Assembly (NCBI RefSeq): GCF_012569285.1
Contig: NZ_CP046198.1
Location: 398,629-458,077, forward strand
Length of the DNA stretch: 59,449 bases
DNA from: Enterobacteriaceae endosymbiont of Donacia proxima
GTDB lineage: Bacteria > Pseudomonadota > Gammaproteobacteria > Enterobacterales > Enterobacteriaceae
Direction of reading: 5' to 3'
Shown here: in pieces, positions 9,375 through 20,000 of the stretch
How the letters are laid out: every line of letters begins with the position of its first letter
Position numbering within the stretch: the stretch's first letter is position 1
Program-made: the position numbers and the translations under genes
Notes under the pieces: generated by a model
Databases searched by the model: none
The model's input: only the letters and a program-made list of their open reading frames with translations
What the model was told of the DNA's origin: nothing

Positions 9375-10769
9375 TTAATTTAATAAAAAATATACAGCAT
9401 AAAGAAATGCAATAAATAAAATAAAACATAATAATTTTTCTATTTTATTTAAAACAAAAATTTTTGGATTATTAATCTTAATTAATATTAAAAATATTAA
9501 CCCGGGTGTATATAATATTAAAGATAATAATAAATTTATAAATCCTGCAGCATATAATAACCAAATTGAATAAATACAAGAACCTATTCCAATAAATAAA
9601 TTTAATTTATTTATTTTTTTTCTATAAGAAACTTTTATTAAATAAGCACCAACTAAAAAATATGGTACTAATATCATTTCAGATGCAATAGTTAATAATT
9701 TATTATAATTTATTTTGGTTATCCAAATTAATATTAAACATATTTGCATACTAATATTAGTAAACCATAAAGCATATGATGGAGCTTGATAACTGTTTTG
9801 TTTAGATAATATTTTAGGAAAAATTTTATTTTTAGCAGCTATCCAAGGTACTTCTGCTGCCATTATAGTCCAACTAAGATATGCTCCACATACTGATATA
9901 ATTAATCCTAAAGCAATAAAAATATCTCCCCATTTCCCAATCAAAAAAGTCATAATACTAGCCATAGAAGGATTTTTTATTGCAGCTAGATCAGATCTAG
10001 ACATAATACCAAAAGGTAATAAAGTTACAAGTAAATATATAAACAAAGCAATAAAAATTGCTAACAATGTTGCTTTTCCTACATCTTTAGAATTTTTTGC
10101 TTTATTTGAAAGAATAACAGCGCCTTCTAAACCAATAAATACCCATAAAGTAATTAACATAGTATCTTTAACTTGTTTAAAGATAGAAATTTTTGTTTGT
10201 AATCCTAACAAATCTAAACTAAATAATTTAAAATTAAAAAATATACAAACTAAAATTATAAAAATACTTAAAGGAATTAATTTACATAATGTAGTAATTA
10301 TATTTATATTAGAAGCAGTTTCAGTTCCTTTTAACAATAAAAAATGGATTATCCATAATAATATAGAAGCTCCTAGGATAGATATCCATGTATTTCCACA
10401 GCCAAAAATAATATGATTTGGAGTATCGATTAAAATACCTATTGCAGAAAATACAATTATTAAATAAGAAATATTAGCAATAACAGCACATAACCAATAT
10501 CCCCATACAGAATAAAATCCGATTAAATTACCAAATCCATTTTTAGCATAAGAAAAAATACCTCCTTGTAAATTAGGTTCTAATTTATTAAGTAATAATA
10601 AAGATAAAGCTAAAAAAATAATACCTATACCAGTTATACTCCAACCTATTATTAAAGCTAAAGGACTTGCAATTATAGCCATATTTTGGGGTAAACTAAA
10701 TACTCCAGCACCTAACATAGAACTAAGTACTAATGATGTAAGTGCTATTAAATTTAATTTTTTATTCAA
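9375..10769 (-). CDS. ydgI: Basic amino-acid antiporter, APC superfamily (YdgI/ArcD type)
   Basis: A 464-residue inner-membrane protein with about 12 hydrophobic segments. It resembles E. coli YdgI, a putative arginine/ornithine antiporter, along its length: LTSLVLSSMLGAGVFSLPQN at the N-terminus, the GGIFSYAKNGFG loop, WGYWLCAVIANISYL, LWVFIGLEGAVILS, CGAYLSWTIMAAEVPW, and TIASEMILVPYFLVGAYL. The GAGVFSLP stretch is the helix-1 substrate-binding segment of the APC family. The start is a TTG (10767-10769) with AAAGGA six bases upstream, and it aligns with the YdgI N-terminus. Substrate is inferred from family only; lysine, arginine and ornithine are all possible. An ARG-box-like site lies upstream. 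Transporters are few in this window, so its retention suggests a role in host exchange. Confidence 0.87.
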   Translation of the reverse strand: MNKKLNLIALTSLVLSSMLGAGVFSLPQNMAIIASPLALIIGWSITGIGIIFLALSLLLLNKLEPNLQGGIFSYAKNGFGNLIGFYSVWGYWLCAVIANISYLIIVFSAIGILIDTPNHIIFGCGNTWISILGASILLWIIHFLLLKGTETASNINIITTLCKLIPLSIFIILVCIFFNFKLFSLDLLGLQTKISIFKQVKDTMLITLWVFIGLEGAVILSNKAKNSKDVGKATLLAIFIALFIYLLVTLLPFGIMSRSDLAAIKNPSMASIMTFLIGKWGDIFIALGLIISVCGAYLSWTIMAAEVPWIAAKNKIFPKILSKQNSYQAPSYALWFTNISMQICLILIWITKINYNKLLTIASEMILVPYFLVGAYLIKVSYRKKINKLNLFIGIGSCIYSIWLLYAAGFINLLLSLILYTPGLIFLILIKINNPKIFVLNKIEKLLCFILFIAFLYAVYFLLN

Positions 10770-10823
10770 AACAATTCCTTTAATTATATTAATAAAATTT
10801 TATTTATATAAATAAAATTTTAT

Positions 10824-10838
10824 TGAAAATAAAATTCA
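10824..10838. promoter_or_regulatory. ARG-box-like site upstream of ydgI
   Basis: TGAAAATAAAATTCA lies 55 bases upstream of the ydgI start. The E. coli ArgR half-site pair is TGAAT-N4-ATTCA; here one half is perfect and the other is 4/5, but the spacer is five bases instead of four. An intact argR is in this window. Chance occurrence in AT-rich DNA is quite possible. Confidence 0.3.
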
Positions 10839-10848
10839 TTTAAAATTT

Positions 10849-11598
10849 TTATATTGGATTATATATATCTATAAAATTAGTTTTTAATTTAAATTTTTTT
10901 TTTAACCATTTACTTAGCATAATAACTCCGCCTCTTTCTGTTACATGATGTCCTGCACTAATAAAATGAATTTTATTTTCATTTGCGATGTGAAAATTCA
11001 TTTCTGACATTTCTCCTGTTAAAAATACATCTACTTTATAGTGTAAAACTTTTCCTAAAAATTTTTGTCCTGCTCCACTACACCAAGCAATTTTATAAAT
11101 TTTTTTAGGTGCATTTTTTCCGAAATGTAATGGGATACGATTTAATTTATTTTTAATTTTTAAAAGAAATTTTTTAATACTAATTTTATTTTTTAAATAT
11201 CCATAAAAAATAAAAGGATTAATTTTGCCTTGTATATTTATATCTAAAATTTTAGCTAAATAAATATTATTTCCTATTTTTTCGTTAATATCTAAAGGAA
11301 TATGCCAACTATATAAATTAATATTATTTATTAATAATGTATATATTCTTTTTTTTTTAAAACCTTTAATAACTGAAGATTCATTTTTCCAAAAAAAACC
11401 ATGATGAACAATAATAGCATCAGCTTTAAGTTTAACGGCAATATTTAATAATTGTTGACAAATACTTACTCCCAGTATAATATTTTTTATATATTTTTTC
11501 CCTTCTATTTGTAAACCATTAGGAATATAATCTTTTATGTTTAAATTATTTTGTAATTTATTATTAATTATTTTTTCTAATATTATATTTTTTATCAT
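10849..11598 (-). CDS. ybgI: Nif3-family dinuclear metal protein YbgI
   Basis: A member of the Nif3/YqfO family (also named GTP cyclohydrolase 1 type 2 homologue). Its cellular role is not settled; members bind two metal ions and form toroidal hexamers. I chose the internal ATG at 11598, giving MIKNIILEKIINNKL and 249 residues, matching the E. coli start and length (247). The open frame extends to an ATG at 11643, adding 15 residues with no family match. Likely metal ligands are in IIVHHGFFWK, SWHIPLD and SAGHHVTERGG. GVSICQQLLNIAV, ITGE-like LTGEMSE and the terminal FIDIYNPI also fit YbgI. It lies downstream of ydgI on the same strand, 79 bases away. Confidence 0.9.
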   Translation of the reverse strand: MIKNIILEKIINNKLQNNLNIKDYIPNGLQIEGKKYIKNIILGVSICQQLLNIAVKLKADAIIVHHGFFWKNESSVIKGFKKKRIYTLLINNINLYSWHIPLDINEKIGNNIYLAKILDINIQGKINPFIFYGYLKNKISIKKFLLKIKNKLNRIPLHFGKNAPKKIYKIAWCSGAGQKFLGKVLHYKVDVFLTGEMSEMNFHIANENKIHFISAGHHVTERGGVIMLSKWLKKKFKLKTNFIDIYNPI

Positions 11599-11765
11599 AT
11601 TAATTAACTTTTTTTTATTAATATAATTAATATATATAATCATTTATATTTTATATAATTAAATATTTTTTTTAAAATAAATATATTACATTTTAATTTT
11701 AAAAAAAATATATGTTATAAACAAATAAAATTTAATATTTTAAAAATATATATAAGGAATTTTTT

Positions 11766-13139
11766 ATGTTTAAAAATCTAAGTAAAAAATTATCTAGAAC
11801 ATTATTAAAAATAAGAAATTATGGACGTTTAACAGAAAAAAATATACAAGAAACTTTAGATAAAATCTATAATAATTTATTAGAAGCAGATGTTGCTTTA
11901 GAAGTTATTAAAAAATTTATTAAAAATCTTAAAAAAGATTCTATTGGTAAAAAAATTAATAATAATTTTACTCCAGGACAAGAATTTATAAAATTAGTAT
12001 ATAAAAATTTAATTAAAATCATAGATTCTTCTGATAATAATATTAATTTAGCAACTAAACCTCCTGCTATAATTTTATTTATTGGATTACAAGGAGTTGG
12101 TAAAACAACAAGTGTAATAAAATTAGCATATTTTTTAAAAAAAAAATATAAAAAAAAAATTATTGTTACATCAACAGATGTATATAGACCTGCTGCTATG
12201 AAACAATTAAAAATTTTAGCAGATAAAATAAAAGTTGATTATTTTGATGTAAAAAATAATTTATTTCCAAAAGATATTTCTCAAAAAGCACTAAATTATG
12301 CTAAAAAAAATTTTTATGATATATTAATTATTGATACAGCAGGTAGACTTCATATAGATAATTTTATGATGAATGAAATAAAAGATATTTCTAATATATT
12401 ATCTCCTATAGAAACTATTTTTACTGTTGATGCTATGACAGGTCAAGATTCTATTAATAGTGCTAAAAAATTTAATACTACTTTACCTATTACAGGAATA
12501 TTTTTAACTAAAACTGATAGTGATACTAGAGGAGGAGCAATTTTATCAGTTAAATATATAATAAAAAAACCTATTAAATTTATTGGTACTGGAGAAAAAA
12601 TAAATAATATGTCAATATTTTCTCCTAAAATCATTGCTTCTAAAATATTAGGAATGTCTTCTGAATTATCGATTATTGATAATATTAAAAAAAAAATTAA
12701 TTTTCAAAAAAATAAAAAATTAATAGAAAAATTAAAAAATAAAAGTAAATTAAATTTACAAGATTTTTTAGAACAGATAGAACAAATAAAACAAGTAGGT
12801 AATAAAAACATTATTAATCTTTTAAATAAAATAAAAATAAATAATATTCAAAATTTTTCTAATCCAATTGTAAATATTTTAAATATAGATAATAATACTG
12901 TAAAAAATACCAAAGCAATTATAAATTCTATGACTAAATTTGAAAAAAATAATGTTGATATATTAAACCTTTCTAGAAAAAAAAGAATATCATTAGGATC
13001 TGGAGTTTCTATTTTTAGAATAAATGTTATACTAAAACAATATAATCAAATGAATTTAGTTACTAAAAAAATGAAAAAAAATCATAATTTTGGTAAAATA
13101 ATTAATTATGTAAAAAATTTATTTAATTCTAAAAATTAG
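11766..13139 (+). CDS. ffh: Signal recognition particle GTPase Ffh
   Basis: A 457-residue protein (E. coli Ffh has 453). It binds 4.5S RNA and signal peptides and delivers ribosomes to FtsY. Domains in order: N helical bundle (about 1-90), G domain with GLQGVGKTTS (107-116), the DTAGRLH switch and TKTDSDTRGGA, then the M domain (from about 320). The RNA-binding SRKKRISLGSGVS stretch and INSMTKFE are conserved. The M domain is unusual: only three methionines remain after about residue 310, where the family is methionine-rich. AAGGA precedes the ATG. It heads the ffh-rpsP-rimM-trmD-rplS cluster, in the E. coli order. Confidence 0.97.
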   Translation: MFKNLSKKLSRTLLKIRNYGRLTEKNIQETLDKIYNNLLEADVALEVIKKFIKNLKKDSIGKKINNNFTPGQEFIKLVYKNLIKIIDSSDNNINLATKPPAIILFIGLQGVGKTTSVIKLAYFLKKKYKKKIIVTSTDVYRPAAMKQLKILADKIKVDYFDVKNNLFPKDISQKALNYAKKNFYDILIIDTAGRLHIDNFMMNEIKDISNILSPIETIFTVDAMTGQDSINSAKKFNTTLPITGIFLTKTDSDTRGGAILSVKYIIKKPIKFIGTGEKINNMSIFSPKIIASKILGMSSELSIIDNIKKKINFQKNKKLIEKLKNKSKLNLQDFLEQIEQIKQVGNKNIINLLNKIKINNIQNFSNPIVNILNIDNNTVKNTKAIINSMTKFEKNNVDILNLSRKKRISLGSGVSIFRINVILKQYNQMNLVTKKMKKNHNFGKIINYVKNLFNSKN

Positions 13140-13148
13140 GAATAATGT

Positions 13149-13373
13149 ATGGTTAAAATTAGATTATCTAGAAAAGGAATTAGAAAAAAACCTTTTTATC
13201 AAATAATTGTTACAAACAGTAGAAATTCTAGAGATGGTCGTTTTATAGAGAAATTAGGCTATTTTGATCCTTTAAATTTAAATAAAAAATTACAATTTAA
13301 TAAAAATAGAATGGATTTTTGGATATCTAAAGGAGCTATTCTTTCAAACAGAGTATATAGTTTAGTGAAATAA
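13149..13373 (+). CDS. rpsP: 30S ribosomal protein S16
   Basis: A 74-residue protein (E. coli S16 has 82); the C-terminal tail is shorter by about eight residues. It opens MVKIRLSRKGIRKKPFYQII and contains NSRNSRDGRFIEKLGYFDP, the S16 signature, ending in SNRVYSLVK. It is a small-subunit assembly protein. It starts nine bases after the ffh stop, with AGGA upstream, so it is almost certainly co-transcribed with ffh. Confidence 0.97.
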   Translation: MVKIRLSRKGIRKKPFYQIIVTNSRNSRDGRFIEKLGYFDPLNLNKKLQFNKNRMDFWISKGAILSNRVYSLVK

Positions 13374-13389
13374 TTCTGTACATTTTTTT

Positions 13390-13914
13390 ATGAATATTTT
13401 AAAAAAAAAAGTAATTTTAGGGAAATTTGGTAAAATTTATGGTATAAAAGGATGGATTAAATTATATTCTTATACTCAAAACAAAAAAAATATTTTTTTG
13501 TATAAAAAAATATTTATACAAAATAATATAGGAGATATTTACTTTATAAAATTTTATAAATATAAAATTTATAAAAATAATTATATTGTTAAATTTAAAA
13601 ATTTAAATAATGTTAATAACATTTTAAACTTGATTAATAAAAAAATTTTCATTTTTGAAAATGAATTAAAAAAATGTAAAAATACAAAAGAATATTATTG
13701 GTATGAAATAATTGGATGTTATGTTTTTAATAAAAATTACCTTTTAGGTAAAGTTATTGATTTAATAAATTTAAAAATATATGATGTTCTTATTATTAAA
13801 CCTAATAAATTAAAAATTAGTAAAAAAGAAATATTAATTCCTTTTATTGAACCTAATATTATAAAAAAAATAGATTTAATTAATAAACTTATTAAAGTAA
13901 ACTGGGATATATAA
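13390..13914 (+). CDS. rimM: Ribosome maturation factor RimM
   Basis: A 174-residue protein (E. coli RimM has 182) that helps maturation of the 30S head and interacts with S19. The N-terminal domain starts ILGKFGKIYGIKGWIKLYSY, the RimM signature. The C-terminal PRC-barrel half includes YYWYEIIGCYVFN and the ILIPFIEPNIIKKIDL stretch. Sequence drift to Lys/Asn/Ile is heavy, so identification rests on these blocks and on position between rpsP and trmD, exactly as in E. coli. Confidence 0.93.
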   Translation: MNILKKKVILGKFGKIYGIKGWIKLYSYTQNKKNIFLYKKIFIQNNIGDIYFIKFYKYKIYKNNYIVKFKNLNNVNNILNLINKKIFIFENELKKCKNTKEYYWYEIIGCYVFNKNYLLGKVIDLINLKIYDVLIIKPNKLKISKKEILIPFIEPNIIKKIDLINKLIKVNWDI

Positions 13915-13937
13915 TTTATTTAAAAATAAAAATAATT

Positions 13938-14696
13938 ATGTTAATTAGTATTATTAGTTTATTTCCCGAAATGTTTAAAGAAATTATAAAATATGGATTA
14001 ATTAATAAAAGTATAAAAAAAAAACTATTAAATATTAAGATTTTTAATCTTCGAGATTTTACTAAAAATAAAAATAAAAAAGTAGATTCTTCAATTTATG
14101 GAGGAGGGGGAGGAGTTATTTTAAAAGCAAAACCTTTAATAAGAGCTATTTATCAAGCAAAATTACAAATGAAACATCATGTAAAGATTATTTTTTTATC
14201 TCCTCAAGGAAAACAAATAAATTTATCTTGTATTAAAAAACTTTTATCATATAAAAATATGATATTTATTTGTGGTAGATATAAAGGTATAGATGAACGT
14301 GTAATTAATAATTTTGTAGATGAAGAAATTTCGATAGGAGACTATATCCTTAGTGGAGGAGAATTACCAGCTATGGTCTTAATAGATGCTTTAGTAAGAA
14401 ATATTCCTGGAGTATTAAATACAATATCTTCATGTACTACAGATTCTTTCTTTAATAATGGATTATTAGGATTTCCTAATTATACTAAACCTAAAACATT
14501 AAAACATTTAAAAAATAATAATGTTCCTAAAGTTTTAATATCAGGTAATCATCAAAAAATAAAAGATTGGAGATTAAAACAATCATTAGGTTTTACTTGG
14601 TTAAAAAGACCAGATTTATTTAAAAAAAAAATATTAACGGAAAAAGAAAAATTTTTATTTAGTAAATTTAAAAAGACTTATTTGAAAAAAAAATAA
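13938..14696 (+). CDS. trmD: tRNA (guanine37-N1)-methyltransferase TrmD
   Basis: A 252-residue protein (E. coli TrmD has 255). It transfers methyl from S-adenosylmethionine to N1 of G37 in tRNAs reading CNN and some other codons, preventing +1 frameshifts. Knot-fold motifs are intact: IISLFPEMF at the start, YGGGGGVILKAKPL, IIFLSPQGKQ, FICGRYKGIDERV, and the SAM-loop region ISIGDYILSGGELPA. The C-terminal tRNA-binding domain keeps GLLGFPNYTKP. The second glycine block reads GGGGG where E. coli has GGGPG. It lies between rimM and rplS. Confidence 0.97.
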   Translation: MLISIISLFPEMFKEIIKYGLINKSIKKKLLNIKIFNLRDFTKNKNKKVDSSIYGGGGGVILKAKPLIRAIYQAKLQMKHHVKIIFLSPQGKQINLSCIKKLLSYKNMIFICGRYKGIDERVINNFVDEEISIGDYILSGGELPAMVLIDALVRNIPGVLNTISSCTTDSFFNNGLLGFPNYTKPKTLKHLKNNNVPKVLISGNHQKIKDWRLKQSLGFTWLKRPDLFKKKILTEKEKFLFSKFKKTYLKKK

Positions 14697-14714
14697 TACT
14701 TTGGAATATTATAA

Positions 14715-15071
14715 ATGAATAATATTATTAATTATATTGAACAAAAACAAATTGAAAATTATAAAAAATTACCATTATTTAGACCTGGAGATACATTAGA
14801 AATACATATTTGGGTTATAGAAGGTTCAAAAAAAAGAATTCAAATTTTTGAAGGTATCGTAATTGCAATTTCGAAAAAAAATAGTTTTAATTGTTCTTTT
14901 ACTATCAGAAAATTATCCAATATTATTGGAATAGAACGTGTTTTTTCTTTATATTCTAAAATAATTAATGATATTAAAATAAAAAAAAAAGGTTATGTAA
15001 GAAAAGCAAAGTTATACTATTTACGTAAATTAATAGGAAAAGCTGCACGTATTAAGGAACGTTTAACTTAA
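14715..15071 (+). CDS. rplS: 50S ribosomal protein L19
   Basis: A 118-residue protein (E. coli L19 has 115), located at the subunit interface. [31 protein letters not shown] and [11 protein letters not shown] are characteristic L19 stretches, and the C-terminus is rich in Lys/Arg ([10 protein letters not shown]). It is the last gene of the ffh cluster, 18 bases after trmD. A hairpin follows immediately after the stop. Confidence 0.97.
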   Translation: MNNIINYIEQKQIENYKKLPLFRPGDTLEIHIWVIEGSKKRIQIFEGIVIAISKKNSFNCSFTIRKLSNIIGIERVFSLYSKIINDIKIKKKGYVRKAKLYYLRKLIGKAARIKERLT

Positions 15072-15072
15072 T

Positions 15073-15099
15073 AAAATATTTTTATATAAAAAATATTTT
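15073..15099. terminator. AT-only hairpin between rplS and recD
   Basis: AAAATATTTTT (15073-15083) pairs with AAAAATATTTT (15089-15099) over a five-base loop, directly after the rplS stop and between convergent genes. A terminator role is likely from position, but the stem has no G/C. Confidence 0.5.
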
Positions 15100-15130
15100 A
15101 TATAAATATTTATTTTAAATAATAAAATAT

Positions 15131-16975
15131 TTATATATGGCTAATTATTTTATTTTTAATATTAGAAAATCTTTGAATTTTAGATTTTATTGCTTTATAA
15201 AAAATAGTTTTATTACTATAAATAATAATATTTTTTTTAGCTCTTGTAATAGCAGTATAAATTAATTCTCTAGTTAATATAGAATAAAATTTATTTGGTA
15301 ACACTAATGCAATATTTCGAAATTCTGATCCTTGTGATTTATGAGCTGTTATTGCATATGCTGTTTCATATGATGGAAGATTTTCAATGCATATAATTTT
15401 TTGTTTTCCATCAGATAAAAAAAATTTAATTTTTAATTTTTGATCTTTTTCATCTAGTATGGTAATACCAATATCTCCATTAAATAAATTTAAATAATTA
15501 TCATTTTTTGTAATAATAATAGGTTTTCCTATGTACCAATTATAATTTTGAGAAGTAATATTTATTATTTTATTATTTAATAATTCTTTTTCAATAATAG
15601 AATTAATTTTTTTTGTACCAAATAATCCATATTTTATAGCACATATTATTTGATAATTATTAAATTTAGATAAAATACTTTTATCATAAATTTTATATTT
15701 TTTTAAATAAATAAAATATTTTTTATATTCTTTAATAAAAGAAGATATCATTAATTTATATTTATTTACATTTAACATATTAAAATATTGGATATCATCA
15801 TATTTTTCTAATAAAAAAATTTTTTTAAGTTTTTTTTGATTACCATGTTTTATATTTAAGGCTAATTTATTAATACCAGAATTCATTGCATACCTATAAT
15901 TATATTTTAGAACGGTAATAAAATTACGAAAAAAAAATTTTTGTATATTTTTTTTTTTATACTGATATTTAATTATAGAATTTAACCATAAAAAATATTC
16001 TTTTGTAAAATAAAATTTTTTAAAATAACATAAATCTTTAAATAAATTTCCATATTCTATAGAAGGTAATTGATATTCATCTCCTAATAAAATTAATTTA
16101 GTCTTTGGAGGTAAAATATTTAAAATAATAGACATTAAATTAAAATCAATCATTGATGATTCATCGATAATTAATAAATCTATATTAAGTTGATTTAATG
16201 GATTAAATTTGATTTCTTTAGTATAAATTTTCATTTTTAATAAATGATGTATAGTAGTTGCTTTTTTAGGAATATTTTTTCTTTTTTCTTTATCTATTAT
16301 TTCATCAGAAATATTTTTAAAAAAATAATTAATAGATTGGGTTAATCTAACTGCAGCTTTACCAGTAGTAGCTACAATTTTTATTTTTAAATTTTTATTA
16401 AAAATTTTTATAAATGCAAAAATTATTTTTGATATAATACTGGTTTTACCAGTACCAGGAGATCCAGTAATTATACTAATTTTATGTGTTAATGCAGAAC
16501 AAATAGCTTTTTGTTGTATAAAATCTTTTTTATTACATAAAAATTCTAAAATTTTTTTTATTTTTTTTGGTTCTATAAAAGAAAAATTGTTATTAAGAAA
16601 ATTTTTTAAGATTATATTTTCTTCATACCACATTTTATGTAAATATAAACAATTATTTATTAAAACAATAGGAGTATTTTTTTTACCATTACTAACAATA
16701 TCGTCATAAGACGATAAAATTTTCCCCCAATTTTTAATATTATTAATTTCTTTTATTTTCTTTAAAAAAAAATTATTTTTTTTATTTTTAATATTTATAT
16801 TTAAATATAATTGAGATATTGGTAAACAAATATTACCTTTCCCAATATAATTACTAAGTAAAGCAATAGCGAACATTAATAAATCTTTTTTTTTATTTGT
16901 TATTATAAATGCTAAATATAAATCAATTAAACGAATAATTTTAATTTTACATAATTTTTTTAAAAATAAATACAT
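15131..16975 (-). CDS. recD: Exodeoxyribonuclease V alpha subunit RecD
   Basis: A 614-residue protein (E. coli RecD has 608), the fast 5'-3' helicase motor of RecBCD. Superfamily 1B motifs are all present: Walker A GSPGTGKT (171-178), TTGKAAVRL, LLIDESSMID, LLGDEYQLPS, AYAITAHKSQGSEF, and YTAITRAKKN at the C-terminus. It is the last gene of a recC-recB-recD operon on the minus strand, 32 bases after recB. In E. coli ptrA lies between recC and recB; it is deleted here. The motor looks fully competent. Confidence 0.95.
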   Translation of the reverse strand: MYLFLKKLCKIKIIRLIDLYLAFIITNKKKDLLMFAIALLSNYIGKGNICLPISQLYLNINIKNKKNNFFLKKIKEINNIKNWGKILSSYDDIVSNGKKNTPIVLINNCLYLHKMWYEENIILKNFLNNNFSFIEPKKIKKILEFLCNKKDFIQQKAICSALTHKISIITGSPGTGKTSIISKIIFAFIKIFNKNLKIKIVATTGKAAVRLTQSINYFFKNISDEIIDKEKRKNIPKKATTIHHLLKMKIYTKEIKFNPLNQLNIDLLIIDESSMIDFNLMSIILNILPPKTKLILLGDEYQLPSIEYGNLFKDLCYFKKFYFTKEYFLWLNSIIKYQYKKKNIQKFFFRNFITVLKYNYRYAMNSGINKLALNIKHGNQKKLKKIFLLEKYDDIQYFNMLNVNKYKLMISSFIKEYKKYFIYLKKYKIYDKSILSKFNNYQIICAIKYGLFGTKKINSIIEKELLNNKIINITSQNYNWYIGKPIIITKNDNYLNLFNGDIGITILDEKDQKLKIKFFLSDGKQKIICIENLPSYETAYAITAHKSQGSEFRNIALVLPNKFYSILTRELIYTAITRAKKNIIIYSNKTIFYKAIKSKIQRFSNIKNKIISHI

Positions 16976-17007
16976 GTTATTTTATTCAAAATTTCTTAAA
17001 TAAGATT

Positions 17008-20000
17008 TTATAAAAATAATTTGTTTAATTTATTAATTAATTTAATCGATGGTTTTGTTTCCCATACACCATTATGTTTTTTTATTTTATAATCAAGACC
17101 TCTGATATAGAGGTATATAATACCTCCAAAAAATTTTTCATAATTATAATTTTTAATACGATATTTTAAATATTTATGTAAAGCTAACGCATAAAAATTA
17201 TATTGTATATCATAACGATTTAAATATATATCTTTTTCAAGATTTTTTATTTTATAATCTTCATTATTATTACCTAACCAACTAGATTTATAATCTATAA
17301 TATAGAATTTTTTTTCCCATAAAAACACTAAATCCATAATACCTGATAAAAAACCACTAATTGTTGTAAAATTTAATTTATTTAATTTACTCGAAATGAT
17401 ATCATATTTACTTATAATATCATTATATTTTATAGAAGAAAAACTTTTTTTTATAGACAAATAAAAATTAAATTCTGTTTTTTTTTCATTATTATTTATT
17501 TTATGTAAAATAATTTTATTTTTACCTATCGGTATATTTAAAATTTTATTAAACCAATTAGTTACCATAATATGCCAAGAAGAGTTAATATTTTTTTTTA
17601 TTAATTCTTTTTTTATAAAAATTCTAGAAATTTTTTTTGTAAAATCTAATTTTTCTAAAATATTATGAATAATAATTCCCATATTTTTCCCTACAGGAAA
17701 ATTATATTGTGTTTTTTTACCATTATTTTTAATTAAATTTAAAAAATTATATTGATAATTAATATTTAAAAAATTTAAATTAAAATCTTGTTGTTTTTTA
17801 ATTTTAGAAAAACTAGATACTATTTTATTTTTAAAATAAAAATTTTTTATTGGAGATGTAAATAATTTTTTATTTTTTAATTTTGTATAAATATTATTAT
17901 CTAATTTTATTTTTTTTATTTTATTAAAAATTTTAATAGAAATATTTTTATCTTTTAAATTATATAAAATTTTTTTAAAATTAGTATCTGAAATATTATT
18001 TTTTTTTTTTAATAAAAAATTTAAAGCATTTGTATAAGATATATATGAATTTAATTTTTTAAAATTATAAAATTTTAGATTAGTAATACCGATACTACAA
18101 TGGAAAATTGATCTAGTTAAAGATACATATAATAATCTTAAATTTTCAGAAAGAGTTTCTTCTAAAAATAATTTTTTACTTTCTTCATCTTTGATAAAAT
18201 CTAAAGTTATTTTAAAACTTCTCCTATTATGATAAAGAATGCCATCTTTATTTATAAAATCAATAATATTAGAAGAAATAAATGGTAACCAAACAATAGG
18301 AAATTGTAATCCTTTAGATTTATGTATAGTCATAATTTTAATTTTATTAATTTCATTATTTAATTTTATTTGTTGATTTAATAAATTTTTATTTGTATAT
18401 TTAATTTGTTGTAATAACCATTTTATTATTTTTTTATGATCTTTTATATCAAAACATGATGTTTGTATTATTTCACCTAAACGTAAAATATTTTTTATTT
18501 TTTCTTTCATAAACTGATTTAAAATATTTATTTTAGATATTAGTTTATCTTTTATAAAGATTTCTTCTAACATACTTAAAATTCCATATTTTTCCCAAAT
18601 TAATTTATATTTATTAAATTTATTAATTATTTTTTCTATATGATTTTTTTTATTTTTTTTATCAAAAAAAGATAAATTTATATTAAATAATGCACTTGAT
18701 AAAATATTTATAATTTCTTGTCTTCTATTTGGTCTTAAAATAGTTTGTAATAAAAAAACTAATTCTTTAGCTTCTTCTTTTTCAAAAATATGATTAGAAT
18801 TAGATAAGTAAATAAAAGGTAAATTAAATTTTATAAATTCTTTTTGTAAAATTATTGCTTCAAATCTATTACGAACTATAACGGTTATATCCGAAATATC
18901 AATATTTTTTTTTTTATCATTTTTTTTTAAAAAAGCTTTTCCTTTTTTACCTAAAATTATTAATTGACATATTTCATATGCACAAATATATGATATTTTT
19001 TTCCTATACATATTTATATCCATAATTTTATCAATAAACCAAAAAGTTATTCCAGATTTGATCTTATCATTTATAATAAAATGATCATTTAATTTTTTCG
19101 ATTTATATTTAATCGGATTAAATACTATATTTTTAAATAAAAAAGGATAAGTTCTATTAGAAAATAATTTATTAATACCATTAATTATCGTACTTGAAGA
19201 ACGCCAATTATATATTAATGTATAACATTTTTTTATTTCTAGTGAAGCTTTTAAATAAGTAAAAACATCAGCACCTCTAAAAGAATAAATTGCCTGTTTA
19301 GGATCGCCAATAAGTATCATTAAATGATTTTTTTGATTAAAATAAATTTTTTTTAAAATATTATATTGTTGGATATCTGTATCTTGAAATTCATCTATTA
19401 ATATTACAGGAAATAATTTTCTTATATCTTTTATAATTTGGATGCCAAATTTAGTATTTAAACTTTTATTTAAAATATCTAATAAATCATTAAAACTTAT
19501 TTTATTATTACTTTTTTTTTTTTGTAACACAAATTTTTTTATATATTTAATCGCTTTAATAATTATTAAATATTTTAAATTAATAATTTTATTTATAAAA
19601 TAATCAATATATTGAAATAATATATATTGAGGTATATTAATTTTATTAATAGTATTATTAATTAATATTTTTTGAGAAAATCTAAATAATTCTTTAGGAA
19701 AGAAATTATTTTTGGTTTCTAATAAACTCCATTTATCAATAATATTTATCCAATTTTTTATAAATTTTTTATTATAAATATGTTTATTAACATTAGAGTT
19801 ATTAATAATTCTAATTATATTATCTTTGTATTTTATCCAATATTTTTTTATATTTTGAATATATTTTTTATTTTTATAAAATTGTACATAAATATCTCTA
19901 TTTTTAAAAGGATATTTTATAACTGGTAATTTTAGTTGTGATAAAAATGGTAATAATGTTTTTAATAAATCATCTGGCGTTTTCCAATATGATAAAATTA

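Noticed and set aside
12443..12634. Minus-strand frame within ffh
   Set aside because: Antisense shadow of the Ffh G domain.
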